Source: Rhodospirillaceae bacterium UBA3470 (GTDB taxonomy: Bacteria > Pseudomonadota > Alphaproteobacteria > Rhodospirillales > Casp-alpha2). Taken from it: 24,305 nucleotides of DNA. The notes under the pieces are model-generated. The model was not told where the DNA came from and did no database searches. It was given only the letters and a program-made list of their open reading frames with translations. This document shows, in pieces, positions 1 to 7,233 of the stretch (the stretch's first letter is position 1; each line of letters opens with the position of its first letter). The stretch spans positions 1-24,305 of the forward strand of contig DFRF01000050.1 in assembly GCA_002378125.1 (NCBI GenBank), in the 5' to 3' direction. The position numbers and the translations under genes are program-made.

Positions 1-2151
1 AGCCGCATGTATCCAGTGGCCGGGGCTCCGAGCCGCACGGTATTCGCGGTGGGTGACGAGAAGCAATCGATCTATTCCTTCCAGGGCGCCGACCCGGCCC
101 GTTTCGGGATCATGGGTGAGCAGTTCGCCGAGCTGGTTACCGCCGCGAAACAGAACTGGCGCCCTGTCGAGATGGCTCAATCATGGCGGTCGACACCGAC
201 CATCCTCAATGCCGTTGACCATGTCTTTAAAACACCAGATGCCGCGGACGGCCTGACCTGGACGGATCACGCCATCCACCATCTGACCGCCCGCCAGGGC
301 CAGGCCGGACGCGTTGAACTCTGGCCAATGTTGCGCGCCACTGAAGCCCACGAGCCTGATCCTTGGGACGCACCGTTGGATCAAATTTCCGGCGACGACC
401 CAAGAATTCGCCTCGCTGATACGATCGCCGATACGGTCTGGGACTGGATGGATCGTGGAGAGGCTCTCGAATCCCAGGGGCGCCCGGTGGTCGCCGGCGA
501 CATCATGATCCTGGTCCGAACACGCGGCGCCTTTGCCGACGAGATGGTCCGCGCCCTGAAGGACAGGGGCGTCCCCGTGGCTGGCAGCGACCGGATGATT
601 CTGACCAAGCACCTGGCCGTGATGGATCTCATCGCACTTGGCCGGTTCGCCTTGTTGCCCGATGACGACCTGAACACAGCGACGGTGCTCAAGGGGCCAT
701 TCATCGGTCTATCGGAGGATCAGCTGTTCGACCTAGCCCATGAGCGAACCGGGACCTTGTGGCGCGAACTCACCCGTTGGAGCGACACGGACCTTGTCTA
801 TGGACCGGCCCTGGAGAAGCTTCGCCATGTCCTGGCTATTGCCGACTACATGCCACCGTTTGAATTCTTCAACGCCGAACTTTCCGGCGGCGGTCGGCGC
901 GCTATGTTAGCTCGCATGGGCCCTGAGGCGGCCGATCCCGTCGACGAATTCATGGCCTTAGCCTTAGATTTCGAACGCGACCATGTGCCGTCACTGGAAG
1001 GGTTCCTTCACTGGATTGAAACTGGCCAGACGGAGGTCAAACGCGACCTGGAACAGGCCGGCAGCGCCGTCCGCGTGATGACCGTCCATGGTGCAAAAGG
1101 CCTTCAAGCGCCCATCGTGTTCCTTACGGACAACGGGCGCCTGCCGGCACGGCAACTCCAGGATCGCCTCCGGTGGACAACGACTGACGAAGGCGAAGAC
1201 GTGATCTTGTGGCCCGCGTTTCAGGACAATGAGGTCGCAATCACGGAGGCGGCAGCCGAAAAACATCGCCTGGAAATGGAACGCGAGTACCGGAGACTCC
1301 TATATGTCGGCATGACCCGCGCCGAAGACCGGCTGTACATGACCGGATGGTGCGGCAAACGGGATCCCGACGAGATGTGTTGGCATGCGTTGGTGGAGGC
1401 AGGACTACGCCGGGCGCCAGGCATGACCGAGTTTGACATGCCCGACGGTCGCGGCTTGCGTCTCGACAACCCGCAAACTGTCCCGCCCTCCGAAGGTGAG
1501 GCCGTCCTGCCCCTGAGCGTCGGCGTGACCGACCTTCCCACCTGGGCGCACCGCCACGCCCCCGAGGAACCGACACCGCCGCGCCCCCTGAGACCCTCGC
1601 GCACTGAAGGCGAACCCACTGTTGCTTCCCCCCTCAGCGATGACAGCGACCGGTTCAAACGGGGCCGCATCTTGCATGCATTGCTGCAAACCCTGCCCGA
1701 CCTTCCCCCCGACTCGCGCCCAACAGCCATAGCTGCCTACCTGGCCGAATCGGCGCATGATCTGTCCGCCGCCCAGCAATCGGAAATTGGCGGAGAGGTG
1801 TTAGCGATCCTGAACCATCCAGATTTCGCGCACCTGTTCGGACCGGGCAGTCGAGCCGAGGTGCCCATAGTTGGTGACGTGGGAACGTTCGAGCCTTGCG
1901 TCATATCCGGCCAAATAGATCGCCTCCTAGTGACGGACACCACGGTGACCATCGTTGATTTCAAGACGAATCGACCGCCGCCAAAAGAGGAAACGGGCGT
2001 TGCTGAGGTCTATCTGCGCCAGATGGCGGCGTACCGGGCGGCGCTCCGGCAGATTTATCCAGATCACGAAATCCTAACGGTTCTGCTGTGGACGGACGGG
2101 CTCCAACTCATGCGTCTAAGTGACGCGATGCTTGATCCCCACGCACCTTGA
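1..2151 (+). CDS. addA: AddA double-strand-break repair helicase-nuclease, 5' end outside window
   Basis: The frame is open from base 1 with no start, so this is the C-terminal 716 residues of a larger protein (AddA is usually about 1,150 residues). AddA works with AddB as a helicase-nuclease that resects double-strand breaks for RecA. UvrD-type helicase motifs are visible: VGDEKQSIYSFQGADP at nt 49-96, TVHGAKGL at 1081-1104 and RLLYVGMTRAEDR at 1291-1329. The C-terminal PD-(D/E)XK nuclease is shown by GRILHALLQ near 1663, GQIDR at 1909-1923, IVDFKTNR at 1951-1974 and RQMAAY at 2017-2034, so the nuclease active site looks intact. The trxA promoter starts over its stop codon. addB is expected upstream of the window. 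The addA-trxA order is common in Rhodospirillales, which supports the assignment. Confidence 0.95.
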   Translation, partial: SRMYPVAGAPSRTVFAVGDEKQSIYSFQGADPARFGIMGEQFAELVTAAKQNWRPVEMAQSWRSTPTILNAVDHVFKTPDAADGLTWTDHAIHHLTARQGQAGRVELWPMLRATEAHEPDPWDAPLDQISGDDPRIRLADTIADTVWDWMDRGEALESQGRPVVAGDIMILVRTRGAFADEMVRALKDRGVPVAGSDRMILTKHLAVMDLIALGRFALLPDDDLNTATVLKGPFIGLSEDQLFDLAHERTGTLWRELTRWSDTDLVYGPALEKLRHVLAIADYMPPFEFFNAELSGGGRRAMLARMGPEAADPVDEFMALALDFERDHVPSLEGFLHWIETGQTEVKRDLEQAGSAVRVMTVHGAKGLQAPIVFLTDNGRLPARQLQDRLRWTTTDEGEDVILWPAFQDNEVAITEAAAEKHRLEMEREYRRLLYVGMTRAEDRLYMTGWCGKRDPDEMCWHALVEAGLRRAPGMTEFDMPDGRGLRLDNPQTVPPSEGEAVLPLSVGVTDLPTWAHRHAPEEPTPPRPLRPSRTEGEPTVASPLSDDSDRFKRGRILHALLQTLPDLPPDSRPTAIAAYLAESAHDLSAAQQSEIGGEVLAILNHPDFAHLFGPGSRAEVPIVGDVGTFEPCVISGQIDRLLVTDTTVTIVDFKTNRPPPKEETGVAEVYLRQMAAYRAALRQIYPDHEILTVLLWTDGLQLMRLSDAMLDPHAP

Positions 2152-2176
2152 CGCCATGCGACGGCGTGCATAGATT
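2148..2176 (+). promoter_or_regulatory. candidate sigma-70 promoter of trxA
   Basis: TTGACG at 2148-2153 and TAGATT at 2171-2176 are separated by exactly 17 nt. The -35 box overlaps the addA stop codon (TGA, 2149-2151). An AT-rich stretch (TATAAA at 2182-2187) follows. The match is good at -35 (5 of 6) and moderate at -10 (4 of 6). It would let trxA be transcribed independently of addA. Confidence 0.5.
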
Positions 2177-2235
2177 TCAGGTATAAAATTTTACAGAGTA
2201 GCCTCGCCGCAACCCTATGATCAGGAAACGATGTG

Positions 2236-2553
2236 ATGCCCAAGCAAGTCAACGACAACTCCTTTGACACCGATGTATTGAATGCCGAAGGCCCTGTATT
2301 AGTCGATTTTTGGGCAGAATGGTGCGGCCCGTGCAAACAAATTGCCCCGGCCCTGGATGAATTGGACGCCGAAATGGGCGATCAGGTCACCGTCGCCAAG
2401 ATCAACATCGACGACAACCCCATGACACCGTCCAAATACGGCGTGCGCGGCATTCCGACGCTAATCTTGTTCAAGGACGGTGAGGTCGCGGCCACCAAGG
2501 TCGGTGCCATTCCACCGACTGCGTTGAAAAGCTGGGTTTCCGAAAACCTCTAG
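2236..2553 (+). CDS. trxA: Thioredoxin
   Basis: This encodes a cytoplasmic thiol-disulfide oxidoreductase of 105 residues, the normal length for thioredoxin 1. The active site WCGPC lies near residues 29-33, preceded by VLVDFWAE. The cis-proline loop GIPTLILFKDGE lies near residues 73-84. No signal peptide is present. A GTG lies directly before the chosen ATG, but AGGA at 2223-2226 sits 9 nt before the ATG, so the ATG is preferred. It faces folC convergently across 29 nt. Its partner thioredoxin reductase (trxB) is encoded in the same window at 17578-18543, not next to it. Confidence 0.96.
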   Translation: MPKQVNDNSFDTDVLNAEGPVLVDFWAEWCGPCKQIAPALDELDAEMGDQVTVAKINIDDNPMTPSKYGVRGIPTLILFKDGEVAATKVGAIPPTALKSWVSENL

Positions 2554-2566
2554 CGGTTTTTGTTTC
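2543..2566 (+). terminator. weak possible terminator between trxA and folC
   Basis: AAAACC (2543-2548) can pair with GGTTTT (2555-2560) around a 6-nt loop that contains the trxA stop, followed by a T-rich TGTTTC stretch. The stem is AT-rich and short. It is the only structure seen in the convergent trxA/folC gap. Confidence 0.25.
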
Positions 2567-2582
2567 TCGACAGATCGTATCT

Positions 2583-3908
2583 TCACGGCGCCTCAAAACC
2601 ACCGGCCGCTTCCGCGTTGCTCGCCAAGACCGTTCCGGCCAAATAGAGCGATCCACAGATCAGGACCCTTATGGGCCCATCGCCAAGGGCTCGGATCTCT
2701 GCCAACGCCGCTGTAACGTCGGCAGTCGCGTGAGCATCCAGGCCCGCGCGCCGGGCTGCGTCTGCCACATTCGTCGCACTCAGGCTGTTCTTCTCACCGG
2801 GAATGACGACACCCCAGAAGGAAGAAGCGACCGCGCCCAGGGGCAACAAAAAATCCAGCGCATCCTTGGAATTCATCATGCCGCCAATGATATGCAAGGG
2901 ACGGTCCGTCCAGGCCGCCCGCGCATGTTCCGCGAGCATAGCGCCGGCAGCTGGATTGTGGCCACCGTCCAACCACAGCTCACTGCCGTCGGACAACATG
3001 GCCGCCAGAGGCCCATCGGTTAGGCGCTGCAGTCGGGCGGGCCACTCCGTCGTAGTCAATCCACGGGCGACGGTCGGATCGTCTAGGCGGACCGACGGGA
3101 ACCGTTCAAATGCGGCCAGGGCCGTGCCGGCGTTTCCGATCTGGTGTTTGCCGGTAAGGTTCGGCAACGGCAGTACGTGCCGTCCCGTGGCGCCTTCAAA
3201 CACCAGTTGTCCTTCTTCATCACGAACCTTCCAATCACTGCCCTCGCCGTAAACCGGCGCGCGCAGTTCCTCGGCCCGGGCCCGGATCGCCGCGTCCGCT
3301 TCCCGTTTCTGCGCGGCCAGGACCAAAGGCACGCCGGGCTTGATAATTCCCGCCTTTTCCCAGGCAATACCCGCGAGTTCATCACCCAGAAACTGACGGT
3401 GATCCATGGAAATCGGGGTGATGATTGTGGTCTTCGGTTTCTTGATGACGTTGGTGGCGTCCAAACGGCCGCCAAGGCCTGCCTCGAGAAGCAATACGTC
3501 TGCCGGATTCCGGGCGAAGGCCAGATAGGCCGCCGCCGTGGTAATCTCGAAGAAGGTGATCGGCTCACCACCATTTGCCGCCTCGCATTCCTCCAAATGC
3601 ACGGCAAGGTCGTGTTCTGAAATCAGCTTGCCGTTGAGGCGGATACGCTCGTGGAAGCGGACCAGGTGGGGAGACGTATAAACATGCACCCTATTCCCCG
3701 CGGCCTCGAGCATGGCACGCAGGTAAGCCAACACAGATCCCTTGCCGTTGGTGCCAGCCACATGAATGGTCGGCGGTAGATAGTCCTCAGGATGATCCAA
3801 ATTCTCCAACAAGCGCTCTACGCGCCCGAGAGACAGGTCGATTAATTTAGGGTGAAGGCCGGTCAGCCGGTCGAGGATGACGTCACTCCGGGAACAATCG
3901 GCGGTCAC
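2583..3908 (-). CDS. folC: Folylpolyglutamate synthase / dihydrofolate synthase
   Basis: This Mur-ligase-family enzyme of 441 residues joins dihydropteroate to glutamate and extends the folate polyglutamate tail, using ATP. The P-loop GTNGKGS lies at residues 52-58 after the LGRVERLL N-terminal segment. HTN/VYTSPHLV folate-site elements, LLEAGLGGRLDATNV and SMDHRQFLG follow, then the C-terminal domain with LWLDGGHNPAA. The start is GTG: it overlaps the accD stop as GTGA (4 nt), so translational coupling is likely. It is the last gene of the trpB-trpA-accD-folC operon, a conserved alphaproteobacterial arrangement. Confidence 0.95.
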   Translation of the reverse strand: MTADCSRSDVILDRLTGLHPKLIDLSLGRVERLLENLDHPEDYLPPTIHVAGTNGKGSVLAYLRAMLEAAGNRVHVYTSPHLVRFHERIRLNGKLISEHDLAVHLEECEAANGGEPITFFEITTAAAYLAFARNPADVLLLEAGLGGRLDATNVIKKPKTTIITPISMDHRQFLGDELAGIAWEKAGIIKPGVPLVLAAQKREADAAIRARAEELRAPVYGEGSDWKVRDEEGQLVFEGATGRHVLPLPNLTGKHQIGNAGTALAAFERFPSVRLDDPTVARGLTTTEWPARLQRLTDGPLAAMLSDGSELWLDGGHNPAAGAMLAEHARAAWTDRPLHIIGGMMNSKDALDFLLPLGAVASSFWGVVIPGEKNSLSATNVADAARRAGLDAHATADVTAALAEIRALGDGPIRVLICGSLYLAGTVLASNAEAAGGFEAP

Positions 3909-4867
3909 GAGGGCGGCTCGCCGTCGTTCAAAGCGGCTTCGCCGGTGCTGGACGCGGCCAAGCCAGCCATGGCGACCCCGTCATCTGGCAGCGTTTCCGC
4001 TTCGCCGATAGCTACCGGATTCATGAGCATGTCGGCAATACGCACCAGGGTATCGCGTAGTTCATGGCGATGTACCACCATGTCCACCATGCCGTGCTCC
4101 AACAGATATTCGGCGCGCTGAAACCCTTCGGGTAGGGTTTCGCGAATTGTCTGTTCGATCACGCGTTGGCCAGCGAACCCAATCATAGCGCCAGGTTCCG
4201 CGATGGCAATATCACCCAACATGGCAAAGGACGCCGACACGCCGCCCGTGGTAGGGTCCGTGAGAACGACGATGTAGGGAAGCCTCGCGTCGCGTACTTC
4301 TTCGACAGCGATGGTAGATCGCGCCAGCTGCATAAGGGAATGGATGCCTTCCTGCATACGTGCGCCGCCGGATGACGAGAAGACGATGAACGGGACGTTT
4401 TCCTCAACCGCCCTGCGCGCCCCCGTCAAAAGCCCATCGCCGACGGCGATACCCATGGAGCCACCCATGAAGGCGAAATCTAGCACAGCGATGACCGCGC
4501 GCTGGCCGCCAAGGACGCCCACCGCCACGGTCAGAGCGTCGAACGTATCGTTCTTGGCCCGGGCGTCCTTGAGCCTATCGGTATACCGCTTGAGGTCCTT
4601 GAACTTCAGCGGGTCCACCAAGGCATCGGGCAACACCATGGTCTCGTATTCACCATCATTGAATATGGACTTAAACCGCCGATGCGCGCCGATCCGCATA
4701 TGGTGGCCACAGTGCTGGCATACGTGGGCGTTCTTCTCCAACTCGCGGTGAAAAATCATCTGACTGCAGGCGGGGCACTTGTGCCACAAGTTATCTCGGA
4801 CGTCTCTCTTCTCAACCCCCACAAGCTGGCGCAATTTTGGCCGGATGACGTTTTTTAGCCAGTTCAT
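3905..4867 (-). CDS. accD: Acetyl-CoA carboxylase carboxyltransferase beta subunit
   Basis: This is the zinc-containing beta subunit of the carboxyltransferase that, with AccA, makes malonyl-CoA for fatty-acid synthesis. It has 320 residues. The N-terminal four-cysteine zinc ribbon is C31, C34, C50 and C53 (CPAC...CQHC). The crotonase-like core follows, with GGSMGIAVGDG, the oxyanion-hole region SSSGGARMQEG and LTDPTTGGVSASFAMLGD. The C-terminal tail, rich in Ala and Glu, is variable in the family. It overlaps trpA upstream by ATGA (4864-4867) and folC downstream by GTGA, so it is the middle of a tightly coupled operon. accA is not in the window. Confidence 0.97.
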   Translation of the reverse strand: MNWLKNVIRPKLRQLVGVEKRDVRDNLWHKCPACSQMIFHRELEKNAHVCQHCGHHMRIGAHRRFKSIFNDGEYETMVLPDALVDPLKFKDLKRYTDRLKDARAKNDTFDALTVAVGVLGGQRAVIAVLDFAFMGGSMGIAVGDGLLTGARRAVEENVPFIVFSSSGGARMQEGIHSLMQLARSTIAVEEVRDARLPYIVVLTDPTTGGVSASFAMLGDIAIAEPGAMIGFAGQRVIEQTIRETLPEGFQRAEYLLEHGMVDMVVHRHELRDTLVRIADMLMNPVAIGEAETLPDDGVAMAGLAASSTGEAALNDGEPPS

Positions 4868-5700
4868 GTACCTGCGCTCCGCACCCCCTTGGCCAGTTCG
4901 CTGACCAAGCTGAGGACCTTGTCAGCCGTGCCAGCCGCCGGTTTATCATTAGCATCCAGGTTTTCGGCAATGATGTTGACTAGGGCCGAGCCCACCACCG
5001 CTGCGTCCGCGATCCCGGCGATCTCGGCGGCTTGTTCCGGCGTCTTAATACCAAATCCAACAGCAACGGGCAGATTGGTCACGTTACGTATGCGCGCCAC
5101 ATGACCGGAAACGGCTTCGGTGTTGGCCGAGCGGGTTCCGGTGATCCCGGTGATCGAGACGAAATAAACGAAGCCCGAGGCATTCTGAAGGACCCGGGGC
5201 AAACGCTCGTCCGTCGTCGTCGGTGCGGTGAGATAGATGAAATTCATACCGGCTGCGGTTGTGGGCAAACAGAATTCACCCTCTTCCTCCGGGGGCAGGT
5301 CGACAACGATGAACCCATCCACCCCTGCGCCCTTAGCGTCTTCCAGGAACTTATCGACACCGTAGATATAGAAAGGATTGTAGTAGCCCATGAAGATGAT
5401 GGGCGTGTCGTTATCCTCCTCACGGAAGGCGCGCACGGCATCAAGGGTTTTCGAAAGGGTCATGCCCGCCTTCAGGGCGCGCAGAGAACTGGCCTGGATG
5501 GCGGGGCCATCTGCCATCGGATCGCTGAAGGGCACGCCGACCTCGATGAGGTCGGCGCCAGCAGCGGGCAAACCCTTGAAAATTTCCAGCGCCGTGTCGG
5601 GGTCTGGGTCGCCGGCTGTGAGAAACGTCACCAAACCGCTGCGACCTTCTTCCCGCAACGCCTGGAAACGCCGTCCAATTCGCGTTTCCGGCTGGCTCAT
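4864..5700 (-). CDS. trpA: Tryptophan synthase alpha subunit
   Basis: This 278-residue TIM-barrel subunit cleaves indole-3-glycerol phosphate to indole and glyceraldehyde-3-phosphate. The indole is channelled to TrpB. The two catalytic acids are visible: Glu53 in DLIEVGVPFSDP and Asp64 in PMADGPAIQ, matching E49 and D60 of E. coli. FMGYYNPF, VDLPPEE and the phosphate-binding segments GITGTR, VGFGI and VVGSALV are all present. Length is normal. Start and stop overlap trpB and accD by 4 nt each, so the subunits are likely made in fixed ratio. Confidence 0.97.
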   Translation of the reverse strand: MSQPETRIGRRFQALREEGRSGLVTFLTAGDPDPDTALEIFKGLPAAGADLIEVGVPFSDPMADGPAIQASSLRALKAGMTLSKTLDAVRAFREEDNDTPIIFMGYYNPFYIYGVDKFLEDAKGAGVDGFIVVDLPPEEEGEFCLPTTAAGMNFIYLTAPTTTDERLPRVLQNASGFVYFVSITGITGTRSANTEAVSGHVARIRNVTNLPVAVGFGIKTPEQAAEIAGIADAAVVGSALVNIIAENLDANDKPAAGTADKVLSLVSELAKGVRSAGT

Positions 5701-6917
5701 TCTTCGTTAACTCCCACACCCAGATGCCGAGCGACTGTGAAAATATCCTTGTCGCCGCGCCCACACATATTCATGACCATGATATGGTCATTGGACAGGT
5801 CCGGGGCGATCTTTGCCACATGGGCCAGGGCATGGCTGGGCTCCAGCGCCGGGATGATACCTTCCATGCGCGTGCACATCTGAAAGGCCTCCAAGGCCTC
5901 TTCGTCGGTCACCGAGACGTATTCGGCTCGGCCCGTGTCACGGAGCCACGAGTGCTCTGGCCCGATGCCCGGATAATCCAGGCCCGCGGAAATAGAATGT
6001 CCATCCAGAATTTGTCCATCCTCGGTCTGAAGTAGATAGGTCCGATTGCCGTGCAACACACCGGGGCGTCCACCCGTGAGCGAGGCGCAGTGCTGACCGG
6101 TTTCAACTCCTTGGCCAGCAGCCTCAACGCCAATAATCCTTACGTCCTCATCATCCAGGAAAGGATGGAACAGGCCAATGGCGTTCGACCCCCCGCCGAG
6201 GCAGGCCACCAAGGAATCAGGAAGTCGACCTTCGGCTTCCTGAATTTGATTGCGCACCTCGTTCCCTATAATGCATTGGAAGTCCCGGACCATACTGGGA
6301 TAGGGATGCGGGCCAGCGGCCGTGCCGATAATGTAAAAGGTGTCTTCCACGTTAGAGACCCAATCACGAAGCGCCTCGTTCATGGCGTCCTTCAAAGTAC
6401 CAGTGCCAGATGTAACCGGTCGTACTTCGGCGCCCAAGAGTTTCATGCGAAACACATTTGGAGCTTGACGCTCCACATCGGTTTCACCCATGTAAACAAT
6501 GCACGGCAGCCCAAAAAGGGCACAGACCGTGGCCGCCGCTACGCCATGTTGACCGGCGCCGGTTTCCGCAATTATGCGGCGCTTGCCCATACGACGGGCC
6601 AGTAGAATCTGACCGATGGTGTTGTTGATCTTGTGCGCGCCAGTGTGGTTCAGCTCGTCACGCTTAAAGTAGATTTTCGCTCCACCCAGGTGCTCGGTCA
6701 GACGAGTCGCCAGGTACAGTGGGCTGGGACGCCCGACATAATGCTTCATGTAATGGTTGAATTCGGCCCAGAAGTCGTCGTCGTCCTTCGCTTCATTCCA
6801 GGCTTTATCTACCACCAAAATAAGGGGCATCAGGGTCTCGGCGACGTAGCGCCCACCATAAATCCCAAAGTGGCCGTCCTCGTCCACGCCGGCCTTGTAG
6901 GTATTCAATTTGTTCAT
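5697..6917 (-). CDS. trpB: Tryptophan synthase beta subunit
   Basis: This PLP enzyme condenses indole with serine to give tryptophan. The PLP lysine is Lys96 in HTGAHKINNTIGQ, and the phosphate-binding GGGSNAIG is near residues 241-248. ETGAGQHG and YMGETD are also intact. An in-frame ATG lies 9 nt further upstream (6926), but the sequence CTAAAGG directly abuts it, while the same AAAGG is 9 nt from the ATG at 6917. The later start (MNKLNTYKAG, 406 residues) is therefore preferred. In most alphaproteobacteria trpF precedes trpB; here it does not. trpB is the first gene of a four-gene operon ending in folC. Confidence 0.96.
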   Translation of the reverse strand: MNKLNTYKAGVDEDGHFGIYGGRYVAETLMPLILVVDKAWNEAKDDDDFWAEFNHYMKHYVGRPSPLYLATRLTEHLGGAKIYFKRDELNHTGAHKINNTIGQILLARRMGKRRIIAETGAGQHGVAAATVCALFGLPCIVYMGETDVERQAPNVFRMKLLGAEVRPVTSGTGTLKDAMNEALRDWVSNVEDTFYIIGTAAGPHPYPSMVRDFQCIIGNEVRNQIQEAEGRLPDSLVACLGGGSNAIGLFHPFLDDEDVRIIGVEAAGQGVETGQHCASLTGGRPGVLHGNRTYLLQTEDGQILDGHSISAGLDYPGIGPEHSWLRDTGRAEYVSVTDEEALEAFQMCTRMEGIIPALEPSHALAHVAKIAPDLSNDHIMVMNMCGRGDKDIFTVARHLGVGVNEE

Positions 6918-6924
6918 ATCTAGC

Positions 6925-6941
6925 ATCCTTTAGAAGGAAAC
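6925..6941 (-). promoter_or_regulatory. trpB ribosome binding site in a small hairpin
   Basis: On the minus strand TCCTT, a 3-nt CTA loop and AAGGA form a 5-bp inverted repeat whose right arm is the Shine-Dalgarno sequence used by the ATG at 6917. The stem is short, so any masking of the ribosome site would be mild. The site also argues against the upstream ATG at 6926, which would have no spacer. Confidence 0.35.
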
Positions 6942-7233
6942 TAGTTAGGCGCGATCAAGCCTGGAAAAGCAAGAAATTTTGCCCATTGATGGCTGCATTT
7001 GGGTATCGCCAGGACAGGCCGAGTTTGCCAGTCTTGAGCTCACCAGAACGGATCAATGATGACGATTTAATAGGTTTCCGACCGCCCAATGATATTGTCG
7101 GAGGAAAGATCCAAGGATACGCGGCAGCGCCGAGCGGCTACACCCAGGACGCGTGTCACTTTCAACAACCCAACGCCGAGAATTTCCAGCTAAAGAAATT
7201 CAACCCGTAACATGAATATGCGGCGATTAACGC
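6927..7233 (-). other. gap between uvrB and trpB with no recognisable gene
   Basis: About 310 nt separate the uvrB stop from trpB. I find no trpF fragment, Trp-rich leader peptide, T-box or strong terminator. GGCG-TTAAT-CGCC right after uvrB is a 4-bp inverted repeat without a T run. A plus-strand 74-codon frame from TTG at 6986 has protein-like composition but no ribosome site and no motif that I know. The trpB promoter must lie here or read through from uvrB; no convincing -35/-10 pair with 16-18 nt spacing was found. Confidence 0.4.

Noticed and set aside
6986..7210. Plus-strand 74-codon frame between trpB and uvrB as a gene
   Set aside because: It starts at TTG with no ribosome site, has no recognisable motif and sits antisense in a likely promoter region. 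It is mentioned only as gap content.
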